From contig NZ_CP009279.1 of assembly GCF_000758545.1 (NCBI RefSeq), forward strand, positions 4,712,001-4,776,000: a DNA stretch of 64,000 nucleotides, read 5' to 3'. Origin of the DNA: Paenibacillus sp. FSL H7-0737 (lineage in GTDB: Bacteria > Bacillota > Bacilli > Paenibacillales > Paenibacillaceae). The position numbers and the translations under genes are program-made. Within the stretch, counting starts at the first letter, position 1; each line of letters starts with the position of its first letter. The notes under the pieces were generated by a model. It did no database searches. It was not told where the DNA came from and saw only the letters and a list, made by a program, of their open reading frames with translations. This document shows, piece after piece, positions 1-8,695 of the stretch.

Positions 1-1355
1 AACTGGATGCTGCAACAAAGCGTGGTATTGTTGTAATCAATGCTCCTGATGGAAATACAATTACGACTTGTGAGCATGCTTTCGCAATGATGATGGCTCT
101 GGCCCGTCATATTCCACAAGCTTATGCAAAAACAATCGGTGGAACCTGGGATAGAAAAACATTCGTAGGTGTAGAGCTTCGTGGCAAAACTTTAGGTGTA
201 CTCGGAATGGGCAGAATCGGTAGCGAAGTGGCTAAACGTGCTAAAGCTTTCGGTATGGAAATTCTTGCTTTCGATCCTTTCCTAACAGCTGAACGTGCTG
301 AAAAGATGGAAGTTAAATTGGCTTCCGTAGACGATGTTGTTCGCGGAGCAGACTTCATTACTGTGCACACTCCACTTACTCCGGAAACACGCCATATGAT
401 TTCTCGCCCACAATTCGAAGTGATGAAAAAGGGAATGCGCATCATCAACTGTGCACGTGGTGGTGTAATTGATGAAATGGCATTGGTAGAAGCTATAGAT
501 AGCGGTATTGTTGCTGGCGCTGCGTTCGACGTATTTGAGAAAGAGCCGCCGCAAGCAGATCATCCTTTCCTGTCTCATCCAAAAATCATCGTGACTCCTC
601 ACCTTGGCGCTTCTACGATTGAAGCTCAAGAAAATGTGGCGATCGATGTTTCGGAGCAAGTGTTGCATATTCTGCGCAATGAACCGTTCATTAACGCGGT
701 CAACATTCCTCCAGTGGCTCCAAGTGTAATGAATAAGCTTCAACCTTACTTCACGCTTGGGGAAAAACTGGGCAGCTTTGTTACCCAAATTGCAGCTGCT
801 GCTATCCGTGAAATCCATGTTGAATACGCTGGTGATCTTTCGGATGTAGATACCCAACCACTAACCCGCTACATTGTAAAAGGAGTGCTCTCCCGCCACT
901 TTGCAGAGGACGTTAATATCGTAAACTCCATGCATTTAGCGAAAACACGTGACGTGAACGTAGTAATAACTAAAGCTTCTAAAACTAAAGGCTTTACCAA
1001 TCTGATTACTGTTACTCTAAAAGCTGATCGTGACCAAGAGTATCTTGTTGCCGGCACCCTGCTGCAAGGTTATGGAGAACGGATTGTTCAAGTGAATAAG
1101 TTCCCAGTTGATATTGCTCCTGAAGGTCATCAAATCTTTGTATCCCATAACGACAAAGTAGGGATTATCGGACTCGTGGGTACATTGCTTGGTGAGAACG
1201 ATGTAAACATCGCTTCCATGCAAGTGGGACGTAAAATTGTTGGGGGCGCTGCAATCATGCTGCTGACCGTTGACAAAGCCGTTCCTAAGCATGTCCTTGT
1301 GAAACTCGCTGGATTACCAGAAATTAACACCGCTGAAGAAATCATCCTTCTTTAA
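1..1355 (+). CDS. serA: D-3-phosphoglycerate dehydrogenase, 5'-truncated by window edge
   Basis: Oxidises 3-phosphoglycerate with NAD+ in the first step of serine synthesis. The open frame runs from base 3 without a start, so roughly the first 80 residues of a protein of about 530 lie outside the window. Visible in order: the NAD-binding Rossmann motif GVLGMGRIG, the substrate-binding INCARGG stretch, the catalytic-histidine segment TPHLGAST, the intervening allosteric-type domain, and a C-terminal ACT domain ([12 protein letters not shown]) that binds serine in this family. It ends just before a strong hairpin terminator, so it is the last gene of its transcript. Family assignment is secure; whether feedback inhibition operates is inferred from the ACT domain. 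Confidence 0.96.
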   Translation, partial: LDAATKRGIVVINAPDGNTITTCEHAFAMMMALARHIPQAYAKTIGGTWDRKTFVGVELRGKTLGVLGMGRIGSEVAKRAKAFGMEILAFDPFLTAERAEKMEVKLASVDDVVRGADFITVHTPLTPETRHMISRPQFEVMKKGMRIINCARGGVIDEMALVEAIDSGIVAGAAFDVFEKEPPQADHPFLSHPKIIVTPHLGASTIEAQENVAIDVSEQVLHILRNEPFINAVNIPPVAPSVMNKLQPYFTLGEKLGSFVTQIAAAAIREIHVEYAGDLSDVDTQPLTRYIVKGVLSRHFAEDVNIVNSMHLAKTRDVNVVITKASKTKGFTNLITVTLKADRDQEYLVAGTLLQGYGERIVQVNKFPVDIAPEGHQIFVSHNDKVGIIGLVGTLLGENDVNIASMQVGRKIVGGAAIMLLTVDKAVPKHVLVKLAGLPEINTAEEIILL

Positions 1356-1366
1356 TCTATAATATA

Positions 1367-1404
1367 GAAAGGCCATTCCAGAATGTACTGGAGTGGCCTT
1401 TCTT
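1367..1404. terminator. Hairpin terminator after serA
   Basis: A near-perfect 14-bp stem (1368-1381 with 1388-1401) and six-base loop is followed by CTTAT on the plus strand and by TATATTATAG on the minus strand. It lies between the convergent serA and SDR genes and can serve both. Confidence 0.85.
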
Positions 1405-1427
1405 ATATTTTACGAATCTTTTTCTTC

Positions 1428-2261
1428 CTATATTATGAACGAAGGGATTATCCTTCCATCAATATCAGTAAAACCATACTTTTCAGCAAGCTTTCCAACC
1501 AGCTGCGGCTCACCGGACATAGACATAACCTTTGGATCAGCGGCTAGTGCAGTCACTGCTCGACCAATATATGTCGTCGATTCACTCATTTTCAGTTCCT
1601 CAACTTCTTGCCAATGTTCCTCATCTGTATTCATGGCTTCTAGAACCGCTTCTGTTCTCATCCATCCAGGTGAAAGTGGCATAACCGCAATGCCGTCATC
1701 CTTTAACTCCTTCGACAATCCGAAAGCCATACGTAAAAGTGCATTTTTAGAAAGATCATAATAAAAGTTGCCTAAATATTTATAATGATCCCAGAAGGTT
1801 GTATGGATAATTAGACCACCAGTTTTTGCCTTGCGCATCAAGGGAATTGCGTAATAATTTGTGATCATCTGTGCTCTCACACCGGCATTAAACATATTGT
1901 CCCAATGAGCTGTAGGCAGCTCCCAAAAAGGCTTCTGCTCGATAGCTAAATCATTGCCTCCCCATACGTTGTTAACTAAGATATCGAGCCGACCTTGCTC
2001 TTCAGCGATCTGGCGGATCACTGCTTCTGTTTCTTGATCCTTCGTATGGTCACATCGTATTACCGCACCAGAACCTCCACTTTCTTTTATTTCTCTAAGT
2101 ACGCTATCTATACTCCCCTTAATATGTTCTGTGACGGATACATCTGTGGTCCTCCCTGTAATATAGACAAAAGCTCCTCTTCTCGCTAATTCTAAAGCGA
2201 TCCCCCTCCCAGCACCTCTGCTGCTCCCGGTAACCAATGCGACTTTCCCTTTCAATGTCAT
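1428..2261 (-). CDS. SDR-family short-chain dehydrogenase/reductase
   Basis: NAD(P)-dependent oxidoreductase of the classical short-chain dehydrogenase family; substrate unknown. The N-terminal cofactor motif TGSSRGAGRG (about residues 11-20), the NNVWGG segment near 97 and the YxxxK catalytic pair (YDLSK, about 168-172) are present. The usual catalytic serine position appears to be taken by threonine (HTTFWD, about 154). The start at MTLKGKV is preferred because AAAGGG sits about 10 bases upstream and the protein then begins as typical family members do; a longer reading begins at 2297. It is divergent from a WYL-domain regulator 173 bases away, which may control it. It ends against the shared terminator with serA. 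Confidence 0.87.
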   Translation of the reverse strand: MTLKGKVALVTGSSRGAGRGIALELARRGAFVYITGRTTDVSVTEHIKGSIDSVLREIKESGGSGAVIRCDHTKDQETEAVIRQIAEEQGRLDILVNNVWGGNDLAIEQKPFWELPTAHWDNMFNAGVRAQMITNYYAIPLMRKAKTGGLIIHTTFWDHYKYLGNFYYDLSKNALLRMAFGLSKELKDDGIAVMPLSPGWMRTEAVLEAMNTDEEHWQEVEELKMSESTTYIGRAVTALAADPKVMSMSGEPQLVGKLAEKYGFTDIDGRIIPSFII

Positions 2262-2337
2262 AGCCCTCAACCCTTTCCACATGAATTCGGATTTCAATAT
2301 TCTGTGAATATTCCTTACGTTTTATAAGTATAACCCG

Positions 2338-2364
2338 TATATATGACATCAACTGACATATATA
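2338..2364. promoter_or_regulatory. Inverted repeat in divergent SDR/WYL promoter region
   Basis: Perfect 8-bp arms TATATATG (2338-2345) and CATATATA (2357-2364) flank an 11-base spacer. TGACAT also occurs twice as a direct repeat (2344-2349 and 2354-2359). An AT-rich TATAAT follows at 2361-2366. The position between divergent genes suits an operator for the WYL regulator, but arm sequences this AT-rich can arise by chance. Confidence 0.4.
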
Positions 2365-2434
2365 ATATAATCATAATTTAGAAATGATTAATGGTGATCG
2401 TCCAATCATTAATTCGAGGAGGTACAATAGCCTA

Positions 2435-3391
2435 ATGAGAGCCGACCGTTTGTTATCAATATTACTTCTGTTGCAAAATCGTGGAAAAATGACTTCTAGA
2501 GAATTGGCCCAAACACTCGAGGTATCAGAACGAACTGTGTTTCGTGATATGGAAGCATTAAGTGCTTCAGGAATACCCATTTTAGCTGAACGTGGTCGTG
2601 AAGGAGGCTGGATGCTAACTGAAGGGTACCGAACCTCCCTAACGGGAATGAAGCCACAAGAGATTGGTTCACTGCTTCTGTCCGCTGACGCATCTATAAT
2701 GAAGGATCTGGGGATACAAGACGACTACTCTTCCGCTCTTCTCAAACTAGAGGCTGCATCCTCACATCGACTTAGTAACCCAGCAAATTACCTAAGCGAG
2801 CGTATTCATATTGATGGCGCCAGTTGGCATCCTTCGGATGAGACTTATCCGTTCCTATCTGTACTGCAGAGAGCACTTTGGGAGGACCGTAAAGTAAAAA
2901 TCACTTATCTCCGGAGCAACGAGACAACGGTCCGTTTCATTGAACCTCTTGGGTTAGTTGCAAAACGCGGAGTATGGTATGTCGTAGCCAAAAGCAAAGA
3001 TGAACTACGAACCTTTCGTGTGTCCAGATTAGTTAACGTTGAGGAGACACATGAGTGGTTTAAAAGACCTGATGACTTTGATTTAAAACAGTACTGGGAA
3101 GAGTCCACCACGGCCTTTAAAGCAGCACTGCCAAAGTATCAAGTAAAGCTAAGGGTTAAAACATCTGTCTTAAAAGAATTACAGCGAGAAAGATTCGTCT
3201 CTGTCCAATTAATAGAGCCAACAAGCAATGCTGAGTGGGTGAACGTAGATGCCGAATTTAATACGATCGAGTCGGCCTGCCGGATAATCCTTTCTTTTAG
3301 TCCCTCGGTTATTGTACTTTCACCGCAAGAACTTTTAGAGATGGTAAAGTCTGCTATCGCAAAAATTTCCGCTATTTATGAGGATTTTTGA
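2435..3391 (+). CDS. HTH/WYL-domain transcriptional regulator (YafY/DeoR-like)
   Basis: Predicted DNA-binding regulator with an N-terminal winged helix-turn-helix (residues 1-60, [20 protein letters not shown]) and a WYL ligand-sensing domain. The diagnostic region is [20 protein letters not shown] followed by [19 protein letters not shown], about residues 145-205. The ATG at 2435 is chosen because AGGAGGT lies 11 bases upstream and [11 protein letters not shown] is the usual start of this family; the frame is open to 2384. It is divergent from the SDR gene and probably regulates it and itself. Ligand unknown. Confidence 0.88.
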   Translation: MRADRLLSILLLLQNRGKMTSRELAQTLEVSERTVFRDMEALSASGIPILAERGREGGWMLTEGYRTSLTGMKPQEIGSLLLSADASIMKDLGIQDDYSSALLKLEAASSHRLSNPANYLSERIHIDGASWHPSDETYPFLSVLQRALWEDRKVKITYLRSNETTVRFIEPLGLVAKRGVWYVVAKSKDELRTFRVSRLVNVEETHEWFKRPDDFDLKQYWEESTTAFKAALPKYQVKLRVKTSVLKELQRERFVSVQLIEPTSNAEWVNVDAEFNTIESACRIILSFSPSVIVLSPQELLEMVKSAIAKISAIYEDF

Positions 3392-3513
3392 CACGAAATC
3401 TAAAGAACTACTCCGAAAAGAAGATTTATGTCAGTTCTTACTATAGACCAATCACCTTTAAATCCCATATAATAACACCAATACATAATATTAATAAGGA
3501 GGACATTATACCA

Positions 3514-4764
3514 ATGAACTGGATGCATAAACTTCCGTTAAAACAAAGAATTGTTGCCGGATGTTACCTCGTTGCCGCACTATTTGCCATTCCTGTTTTA
3601 GTTACTTTTATGATCTTAGGCAACATTATTTTGGGTATTGTTCTAATCGTTGTTCTTGCTGCTCTAACTTTCCCAGTGGCCCGCTTTATCGAGAGAACGC
3701 TTACATCTTCTTTTGATGACATCGCGAATGTATCTCATAGTATTTCAAAAGGGGATTTTACTAGTAGAGCCGACGAGAACGGGTCTATGGGGGACGTAAG
3801 TCGTTCCTTTAATACTATGATTGACAAGCTCAAGAAGATTTTGACAGAAGCATCACAAATCACTCGTCAAGTTATGGATGCAAGCCGTGGAATCGAAGAT
3901 AAGAATCAGAATTTGAAAATTGTCATGGCACAGGTAGCCTCTTCGTCTAACGAGCTAGCTCTTGGTGCAAATGAAATATCTACGGATATCGCTGAAATGA
4001 CAGAATCCATTAAAGATATTGAGAATAAAGTATCCAATTATACGAACTCAACGAAAGAAATGAACAGACGTTCAATACATACATTAGAACTAGTTGAACA
4101 AGGACGGCAGTCCGTTGATACTCAAGCTGAAGGCATGCGCAAAAACATCCAGGCTACTCAAAAAGTAGCTGATACAATCGAAGCCCTGTCTCATAATGCT
4201 CGCGGAATTACGATGATTACAAAAACCATCACAGAGATCGCTGAGCAGACCAACCTCTTATCGCTGAATGCCTCCATCGAAGCAGCACGCGCCGGAGAGC
4301 ATGGTCGAGGTTTTGCTGTAGTCGCACAGGAGGTTCGTAAACTTGCCGAGGAATCAACAGCTTCAACGAAGGAAGTCTTTGGCTTAGTTCGGAGCATCGA
4401 AACTGATATCAAACAAGCGATTGACAATATCGCTATCAACGAAGAAGTCGTACAGGTACAGAATGAGATGATCACTCAATCTGCTCATATCTTTGCTCAA
4501 ATTGTGCAAAGTGTGCAGTATATTACCGAGCAAATCTCTTCCTTCTCTGCTGAAAGTGATCTGATGTTGGAAAGTGCCTTGAAAATTTCAAGTGCAATAG
4601 AGAATATCTCTGCAATCACACAGCAAACCGCTGCCGGCACCGAGGAAGTATCCGCGGCTATGAATGAACAAATTAATGCCCTGCAGTCCGTCGCTGAAGA
4701 AACTGAGAAAATGACACAGGCTGTGTTTAATCTACAGAAGACTATCCATATTTTCAAGTTTTAA
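3514..4764 (+). CDS. Methyl-accepting chemotaxis protein without extracellular sensor domain
   Basis: Chemoreceptor that signals to the CheA/CheW kinase complex. Two hydrophobic segments (about residues 13-33 and 35-54) are separated by only a few residues, so there is essentially no outside ligand-binding domain. A HAMP region follows ([15 protein letters not shown]), then a long coiled coil with the conserved signalling tip ([35 protein letters not shown]). ATG 3514 follows AAGGAGG at 3496-3502 with an 11-base spacer; the open frame extends upstream to 3388 but has no ribosome site there. A receptor of this shape may sense membrane or cytoplasmic state. It stands alone and ends at a strong terminator. 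Confidence 0.9.
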   Translation: MNWMHKLPLKQRIVAGCYLVAALFAIPVLVTFMILGNIILGIVLIVVLAALTFPVARFIERTLTSSFDDIANVSHSISKGDFTSRADENGSMGDVSRSFNTMIDKLKKILTEASQITRQVMDASRGIEDKNQNLKIVMAQVASSSNELALGANEISTDIAEMTESIKDIENKVSNYTNSTKEMNRRSIHTLELVEQGRQSVDTQAEGMRKNIQATQKVADTIEALSHNARGITMITKTITEIAEQTNLLSLNASIEAARAGEHGRGFAVVAQEVRKLAEESTASTKEVFGLVRSIETDIKQAIDNIAINEEVVQVQNEMITQSAHIFAQIVQSVQYITEQISSFSAESDLMLESALKISSAIENISAITQQTAAGTEEVSAAMNEQINALQSVAEETEKMTQAVFNLQKTIHIFKF

Positions 4765-4792
4765 GTCACTTGCAAATCATATAAACAAGTCC

Positions 4793-4832
4793 AAAAACTC
4801 CTCCTAAGTTTTGACTTAGGGGGAGTTTTTTT
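4793..4832 (+). terminator. Terminator after chemoreceptor gene
   Basis: The stem AACTCCTCCTAAG / CTTAGGGGGAGTT with a six-base loop is followed by a run of seven T. Nothing further is evident between it and the riboswitch at 4958 other than AT-rich promoter-like sequence. Confidence 0.9.
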
Positions 4833-4957
4833 ATATCTATTATTTCATAGGTTGGACAAGACTTTCGTCAAAATTCGAGTTAATTTGCGAAAATATATTG
4901 ACAAAGGTACTCTAGGAATATATTGTAAAGGAAAATTCTTCTTATAAATTTTAAAAT

Positions 4958-5050
4958 TAATATTGGCAAAATCTTCGAAAGAGGATGACGCAAAACCATG
5001 GATCTACAGCCTCATTATTAATCAGAGGCCATGACTGCCAGGTTGCAGAA
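4958..5050 (+). ncRNA. Cyclic-di-GMP class I (GEMM) riboswitch aptamer
   Basis: The stretch shows the GEMM-I architecture. GGCAAAA (4965-4971) precedes a short P2 stem closed by a GAAA tetraloop (ATCTTC/GAGGAT, 4971-4986). The hallmark GACGCAAAA follows (4987-4995). A P3 arm comes next, with CATGGATCTACA, GCCTC/GAGGC and CCATG (4997-5033), and then the 3' strand GACTGCCAGGTTGCAG (5033-5048). The tetraloop and the ATCTAC receptor-like segment match the known tertiary contact of this class. It lies 130 bases upstream of the four-gene operon and is followed by an intrinsic terminator. Seen directly as a sequence pattern; ligand identity is inferred from class membership. Confidence 0.85.
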
Positions 5051-5058
5051 AACCAAGA

Positions 5059-5080
5059 CGACTGAACAATTGTTCAGTCT
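5059..5080 (+). other. Palindromic hairpin in riboswitch expression platform
   Basis: GACTGAACAATTGTTCAGTC is a perfect palindrome between the aptamer and the terminator. It could fold as a spacer hairpin in the leader RNA or act as a protein-binding site; its role is unknown. Confidence 0.5.
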
Positions 5081-5100
5081 CTATGGCGATTTATGCCACC

Positions 5101-5133
5101 AACCTGTGCCCTAATTCAGAGCACAGGTTTTCT
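5101..5133 (+). terminator. Riboswitch-controlled intrinsic terminator
   Basis: The stem AACCTGTGC / GCACAGGTT (5101-5109, 5121-5129) is followed by TTCTAATGTTT. The bases CAACCTG (5100-5106) are complementary to CAGGTTG (5039-5045) in the aptamer 3' strand. An antiterminator can therefore form when the aptamer is not folded, which predicts an OFF switch. The T-run is weak, so in vivo efficiency is uncertain. Confidence 0.72.
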
Positions 5134-5177
5134 AATGTTTGATTTTAAAATAACAATCAACTTGTGAGGTGTATTTT

Positions 5178-6812
5178 TTGAAGACAGTCGCAGATTACAT
5201 GTCGGAAGCACTACGGAACCTAGGAGTTACCCATTCCTTTGGTATTATTGGGAAATCCATTTGTCCTATTGTTCTTAAAATGGTAGATTACGGTATTGAA
5301 TTTATTCCTGGGAGACATGAGTCCAGTTCCGGCTTCGAAGCAGCCGGGTATGCGCTTAAAACTGGAAAACTAGGTGTAGCTTTTGGTACTTCAGGTCCTG
5401 GTGGAACAAACCTATTAACTGCAGCAGCACATGCTAAGGCTAACAACCTACCTGTCCTATTTATTACTGGCCATCAATCTATTAAAGAGCTTGGAATTCC
5501 CCAATGTCAGGACTCTACTTCTTTTCTAGCTGATTTAGCTGATATGTTTAGACCTGCCACCTTATATAGCAAGCTTATTGAACGTGGAGATCACTTTAAC
5601 ACAATCTTTAATCATGCCATATCCATTGCTTTGAGCGGTAATCGTGGTCCAGTTCACCTTTGTATTCCCTTTGATGTACAAACGGAATTGCTAGAGGAAT
5701 GTAATATTGTAATCCCTGAACGCGAATCACTGGTTAGCCATGCTAATATCGACCGTGTACTTGATGCTATAAATAACTCTAAGAATCCAATAATTATCGC
5801 GGGTAAAGGCGTTAACCGCTCAGGAGCACATAGTGAGCTAATTCAATTAGCGGAAACATTTAATATTCCTGTAGTTACATCTCCAGGTGGTAAAGGGGCT
5901 ATAGCTTGGGATCATCCACTCTATCACGGTCCAATTGGAGTAGGCGGTTGTACCCATGGGGATGACTTGCTGAATCAAAGTGATCTATTTATCGTTCTCG
6001 GGTCACGTTTAAGTGATATGACTATTTGTAATCTTAAAAGGGAAAATCATCCTGCAACATTAATTCAGTTTGATAGCGATCCGACTTTTGTCGGAAAAAT
6101 ATTGTTCTCTAAAACGATTCCAGTGACTGGAGATCTACGGGACAATCTAGTTTACTATCTCAATAATATTGACACGAACAACATCACAAAACGCGAAGCA
6201 CCGACAAATTCCGATTATACCGAAGAGCCTCCGATTTTACCAAACCTTTCACTTGCATCGGTCTTGAGTACGATGAGTGATTTGATTCCTTATAACAGCA
6301 CAGTCTTTGTTGATGATGGAAGTCACGGTTTCCATGCTGCGAAATGGTACAAGGTTAAGAAACCGGGCAGTTTTGTTTTCGATGCTTACTTTGCTTGTAT
6401 GGGTAATTCCATCGGAATGGCGATTGGTGCAAAGGTTGCTGCTCCAGAAGAAACGATCTTCTGCATTACAGGAGATGGCTGCTTTATGATGCTAGGCGCA
6501 GAGATTAACGCTGCTGTCTGCAAGGATATTCCTGTCATATTCATTGTTGTGAATAATAAACAGCTAGATATGGCTCTAAAAGGTATGGAAAAAACTACAG
6601 GACGTATTGACGGAACTATCTACGAAGTCCCTATGGATGCTGTGAAATTCGCAGAATCACTAGGCGCTAAGGGTTACAAATGTGAGACAGCGGAGGAGTT
6701 CGAAACAGCCATCAAGGACGCTGTTGCCATCAACCGTGTTGCCGTCATTGAACTGCTAACAGACCGTGATGAGGTCCCTCCGACTGCTCACCGTACTTTG
6801 AACCTAAATTAG
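5178..6812 (+). CDS. Thiamine diphosphate-dependent enzyme, acetolactate-synthase-like
   Basis: ThDP enzyme of the acetolactate synthase/decarboxylase superfamily, predicted to cleave a 2-oxoacid and transfer or release the aldehyde unit. The N-terminal PYR domain carries the activating glutamate in GRHESSS (about residue 48) and the SGPGGTN loop. A middle domain follows, and the C-terminal PP domain has the GDG...NN cofactor motif (GDGCFMM near 433, VVNN near 459). Its length of 544 residues is normal. The start is taken as TTG 5178, six bases after TGAGGTG, giving the family-typical KTVADYMSEAL; an alternative GTG lies at 5169. It is first in the operon behind the c-di-GMP riboswitch. Its residues do not identify the substrate; a housekeeping acetolactate synthase would normally sit with ilvN/ilvC, which are absent here. 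Confidence 0.85.
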   Translation: MKTVADYMSEALRNLGVTHSFGIIGKSICPIVLKMVDYGIEFIPGRHESSSGFEAAGYALKTGKLGVAFGTSGPGGTNLLTAAAHAKANNLPVLFITGHQSIKELGIPQCQDSTSFLADLADMFRPATLYSKLIERGDHFNTIFNHAISIALSGNRGPVHLCIPFDVQTELLEECNIVIPERESLVSHANIDRVLDAINNSKNPIIIAGKGVNRSGAHSELIQLAETFNIPVVTSPGGKGAIAWDHPLYHGPIGVGGCTHGDDLLNQSDLFIVLGSRLSDMTICNLKRENHPATLIQFDSDPTFVGKILFSKTIPVTGDLRDNLVYYLNNIDTNNITKREAPTNSDYTEEPPILPNLSLASVLSTMSDLIPYNSTVFVDDGSHGFHAAKWYKVKKPGSFVFDAYFACMGNSIGMAIGAKVAAPEETIFCITGDGCFMMLGAEINAAVCKDIPVIFIVVNNKQLDMALKGMEKTTGRIDGTIYEVPMDAVKFAESLGAKGYKCETAEEFETAIKDAVAINRVAVIELLTDRDEVPPTAHRTLNLN

Positions 6813-6822
6813 GAGGTCACTT

Positions 6823-7191
6823 ATGAAAGACAATGTAAACAGTGGTCTGAACCACTTCACGAATCTCTCTGGAGACTACGGAGCTAAAGCACTGGCTCCG
6901 ATTAAAGAACATTTCCCCGATTTGGCTGAATTTATTATGGGGAATGCCTACGGCGATATTTTTCAACGCAACACAATCGAAGCTGACTGGAAGGAAATCG
7001 CAGTTATCTCTGCCCTGATTTCGATGGGTCAGTTTGATCAATTGGGTGTTCATTATGTCATGGCTCTTCGTGTGGGAGTTACTGTAGAACAACTCAAAGG
7101 TATTCTATTACACTTAGTACCCGCTATAGGGGCACCTAGAATCATCACCGCTTTTAATATTCTTCTCGAAACGATTGAAGAAATAAAGTAA
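6823..7191 (+). CDS. Carboxymuconolactone decarboxylase (CMD/AhpD-like) family protein
   Basis: Small all-helical CMD-fold protein of 122 residues. The characteristic middle segment ISALISMGQFDQLGVHY followed by MALRVGVTVEQLKGILLHL is present. It lacks the CxxC pair of AhpD peroxidase partners, so a redox-disulfide role is unlikely; a lyase, decarboxylase or isomerase-like role is more plausible. AGGAGGT lies just upstream and the gap to the preceding gene is 10 bases, so it is translated from the same message as the ThDP enzyme. In this context it may act on the product of that enzyme; this is inference. Confidence 0.8.
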   Translation: MKDNVNSGLNHFTNLSGDYGAKALAPIKEHFPDLAEFIMGNAYGDIFQRNTIEADWKEIAVISALISMGQFDQLGVHYVMALRVGVTVEQLKGILLHLVPAIGAPRIITAFNILLETIEEIK

Positions 7192-7230
7192 CTATTTTCA
7201 GTAAATTAAAATATCGGGAGAGATGTTAAC

Positions 7231-7581
7231 GTGGGACAGTTTATTTTAAAGACAGACACTACTAAAAAAGTGATCAATATTGAGCTGGAAGGAACATTTT
7301 CTGAAGAAGATGGTCTGAAATCTATCCAAGCTTATCAACAAACTATTAATCCTATCACTCCAGCAGACTATGAATTACAAATCGACTGCAGAAAGCTAAA
7401 CGTAACTGCACCTGATGTTGTACCTCTTTTGGAAGGTTGCTTCGTAATGTTTAAGAATGATGGATTTGTAAAAGTAAATCTAACCCTTGAGAATAACCCA
7501 ATTCTTAAAATGCAGCTTGCTCGTCTGGGTCGTAAAGCAGGACTAGATAACATCGAGATCATTTCCACCGTTACAGCTTAA
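7231..7581 (+). CDS. Small STAS-like protein of unknown function
   Basis: A 116-residue protein not assigned to a family with confidence. The pattern of alternating strands and helices (VINIELEGTFSEEDG, ELQIDCRKLNV, GFVKVNLTLENNP) resembles a STAS/SpoIIAA-like fold, often used for protein-protein regulation. There are no signal peptide, membrane segments or obvious catalytic residues; single cysteines occur in DCRK and EGCF. It starts with GTG 7231 behind GGGAGAG, 9 bases upstream. It lies between the CMD-like and FabH-like genes and may be a scaffold, carrier or regulator for them. Confidence 0.62.
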   Translation: MGQFILKTDTTKKVINIELEGTFSEEDGLKSIQAYQQTINPITPADYELQIDCRKLNVTAPDVVPLLEGCFVMFKNDGFVKVNLTLENNPILKMQLARLGRKAGLDNIEIISTVTA

Positions 7582-7632
7582 TTCTTCTTATAACTAAAAA
7601 AACTATAGAGTTTTTCAGGAGGATTCATTCAT

Positions 7633-8625
7633 ATGACCGGAATTCGTATTCAAGACATTGATATCTATCATCCTAGTAATAAAGTTGGTAACGACTTTTT
7701 TATTAAGCATTTTGACGAAAAGGGTATTGATATCCGAGGTCTACTGACCACTTTAGGTCGTGATACGCGCTATAGCATTAAGAATGAGGAAGAAAATTCT
7801 CTTACGATGGCTTTTGAGGCTGCCAGTAATGTGTTGGATAAAAATGGTCTCACTGGCGCTGATATCGATCTTATTGCCTATGCAAGTCAAACTCCTGAAT
7901 ATATCTTTCCTACTAACTCTTTAATGATTCACCGTTTAATTAACGGCGCATCCCATACAATTTGTATAGATAGCAACGCTAACTGTGCAGGTATGACTGC
8001 TTCCGTAGAACAGGTGAGCCGTCAAATGCAAGCCAATCCTAGAATTAAACGTGCTTTGGTCATCGGATCCGATTATGTAGCACCTCATGCAGATAAGAAT
8101 GATCCAGTCTATTATGCTAACTTCGGTGATGCAGCTGCGGCAGTCCTTCTTGTGCGCGATGATAATGCGGTAGGCTTCATTGATTCTGTCTATCAAACAG
8201 ACACATGCGTTTATGGCAACTCCATGTTCCCGGCTGAAGGCTTGGCTAATCTGGGTAGAAAAGGCGTAGCGGCTGGAGAATTCAATGTGAAGTTCATTCC
8301 ATTTGATGATTCCATTTGCGTAGATGCTGCTTCTGAATCGATTCGCACGCTTCTATCAGATAACAACATAGCGCCTGAATCTATTAAAGCGGCCTGTTTC
8401 TCACAGCTTTCACTGCCTAATATCGTTGGTGTTTGTGAAAAAGTGGGTATTGATCGTGAGGTTGCGGTTTACATAGGTGATGAATTCGGGTACACCTCAA
8501 CCAGTAGCCCGTTTATCGCTCTACACAAAGCTATTACTACAGGAAAGATCGAACGCGGAGATAAAGTTCTGTTCTGGACAGTGGGCGCTGGATGGCAAAA
8601 CGTTGCATTTGTTATTGAATATTAA
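7633..8625 (+). CDS. FabH-like 3-oxoacyl-ACP synthase III homologue with altered active site
   Basis: Thiolase-fold enzyme of the ketoacyl synthase III type, 330 residues. The nucleophilic cysteine is present in NANCAGM (C118). The histidine and asparagine of the FabH triad (E. coli C112, H244, N274) are replaced: the HQAN-equivalent segment reads FSQLS (serine near 257) and the GNTS-equivalent reads GYTS (tyrosine near 287). The spacing between these two positions is exactly 30, as in FabH, so the alignment is solid. Decarboxylative condensation of malonyl-ACP needs H and N, so this protein more likely does acyl transfer or a non-decarboxylating condensation. CAGGAGG precedes ATG 7633. It is last in the c-di-GMP riboswitch operon and ends at a strong terminator. 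Confidence 0.83.
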   Translation: MTGIRIQDIDIYHPSNKVGNDFFIKHFDEKGIDIRGLLTTLGRDTRYSIKNEEENSLTMAFEAASNVLDKNGLTGADIDLIAYASQTPEYIFPTNSLMIHRLINGASHTICIDSNANCAGMTASVEQVSRQMQANPRIKRALVIGSDYVAPHADKNDPVYYANFGDAAAAVLLVRDDNAVGFIDSVYQTDTCVYGNSMFPAEGLANLGRKGVAAGEFNVKFIPFDDSICVDAASESIRTLLSDNNIAPESIKAACFSQLSLPNIVGVCEKVGIDREVAVYIGDEFGYTSTSSPFIALHKAITTGKIERGDKVLFWTVGAGWQNVAFVIEY

Positions 8626-8632
8626 GCGTTAC

Positions 8633-8685
8633 AACCTAAAAAGCGGCAGGCCAAGGATTATCCTTAGCTTGCCGCTTTTTAGGTT
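8633..8685. terminator. Bidirectional terminator between convergent genes
   Basis: AACCTAAAAAGCGGCA pairs with TGCCGCTTTTTAGGTT around an inner AAGGAT/ATCCTT hairpin. A- and T-tracts on both sides let it end both the riboswitch operon and the minus-strand glpK-HhH transcript. Confidence 0.88.
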
Positions 8686-8695
8686 GATCTGTTCT

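Noticed and set aside
1393-1761. Plus-strand open frame of 122 codons after serA
   Set aside because: It overlaps the terminator and is antisense to the SDR gene; no ribosome site.
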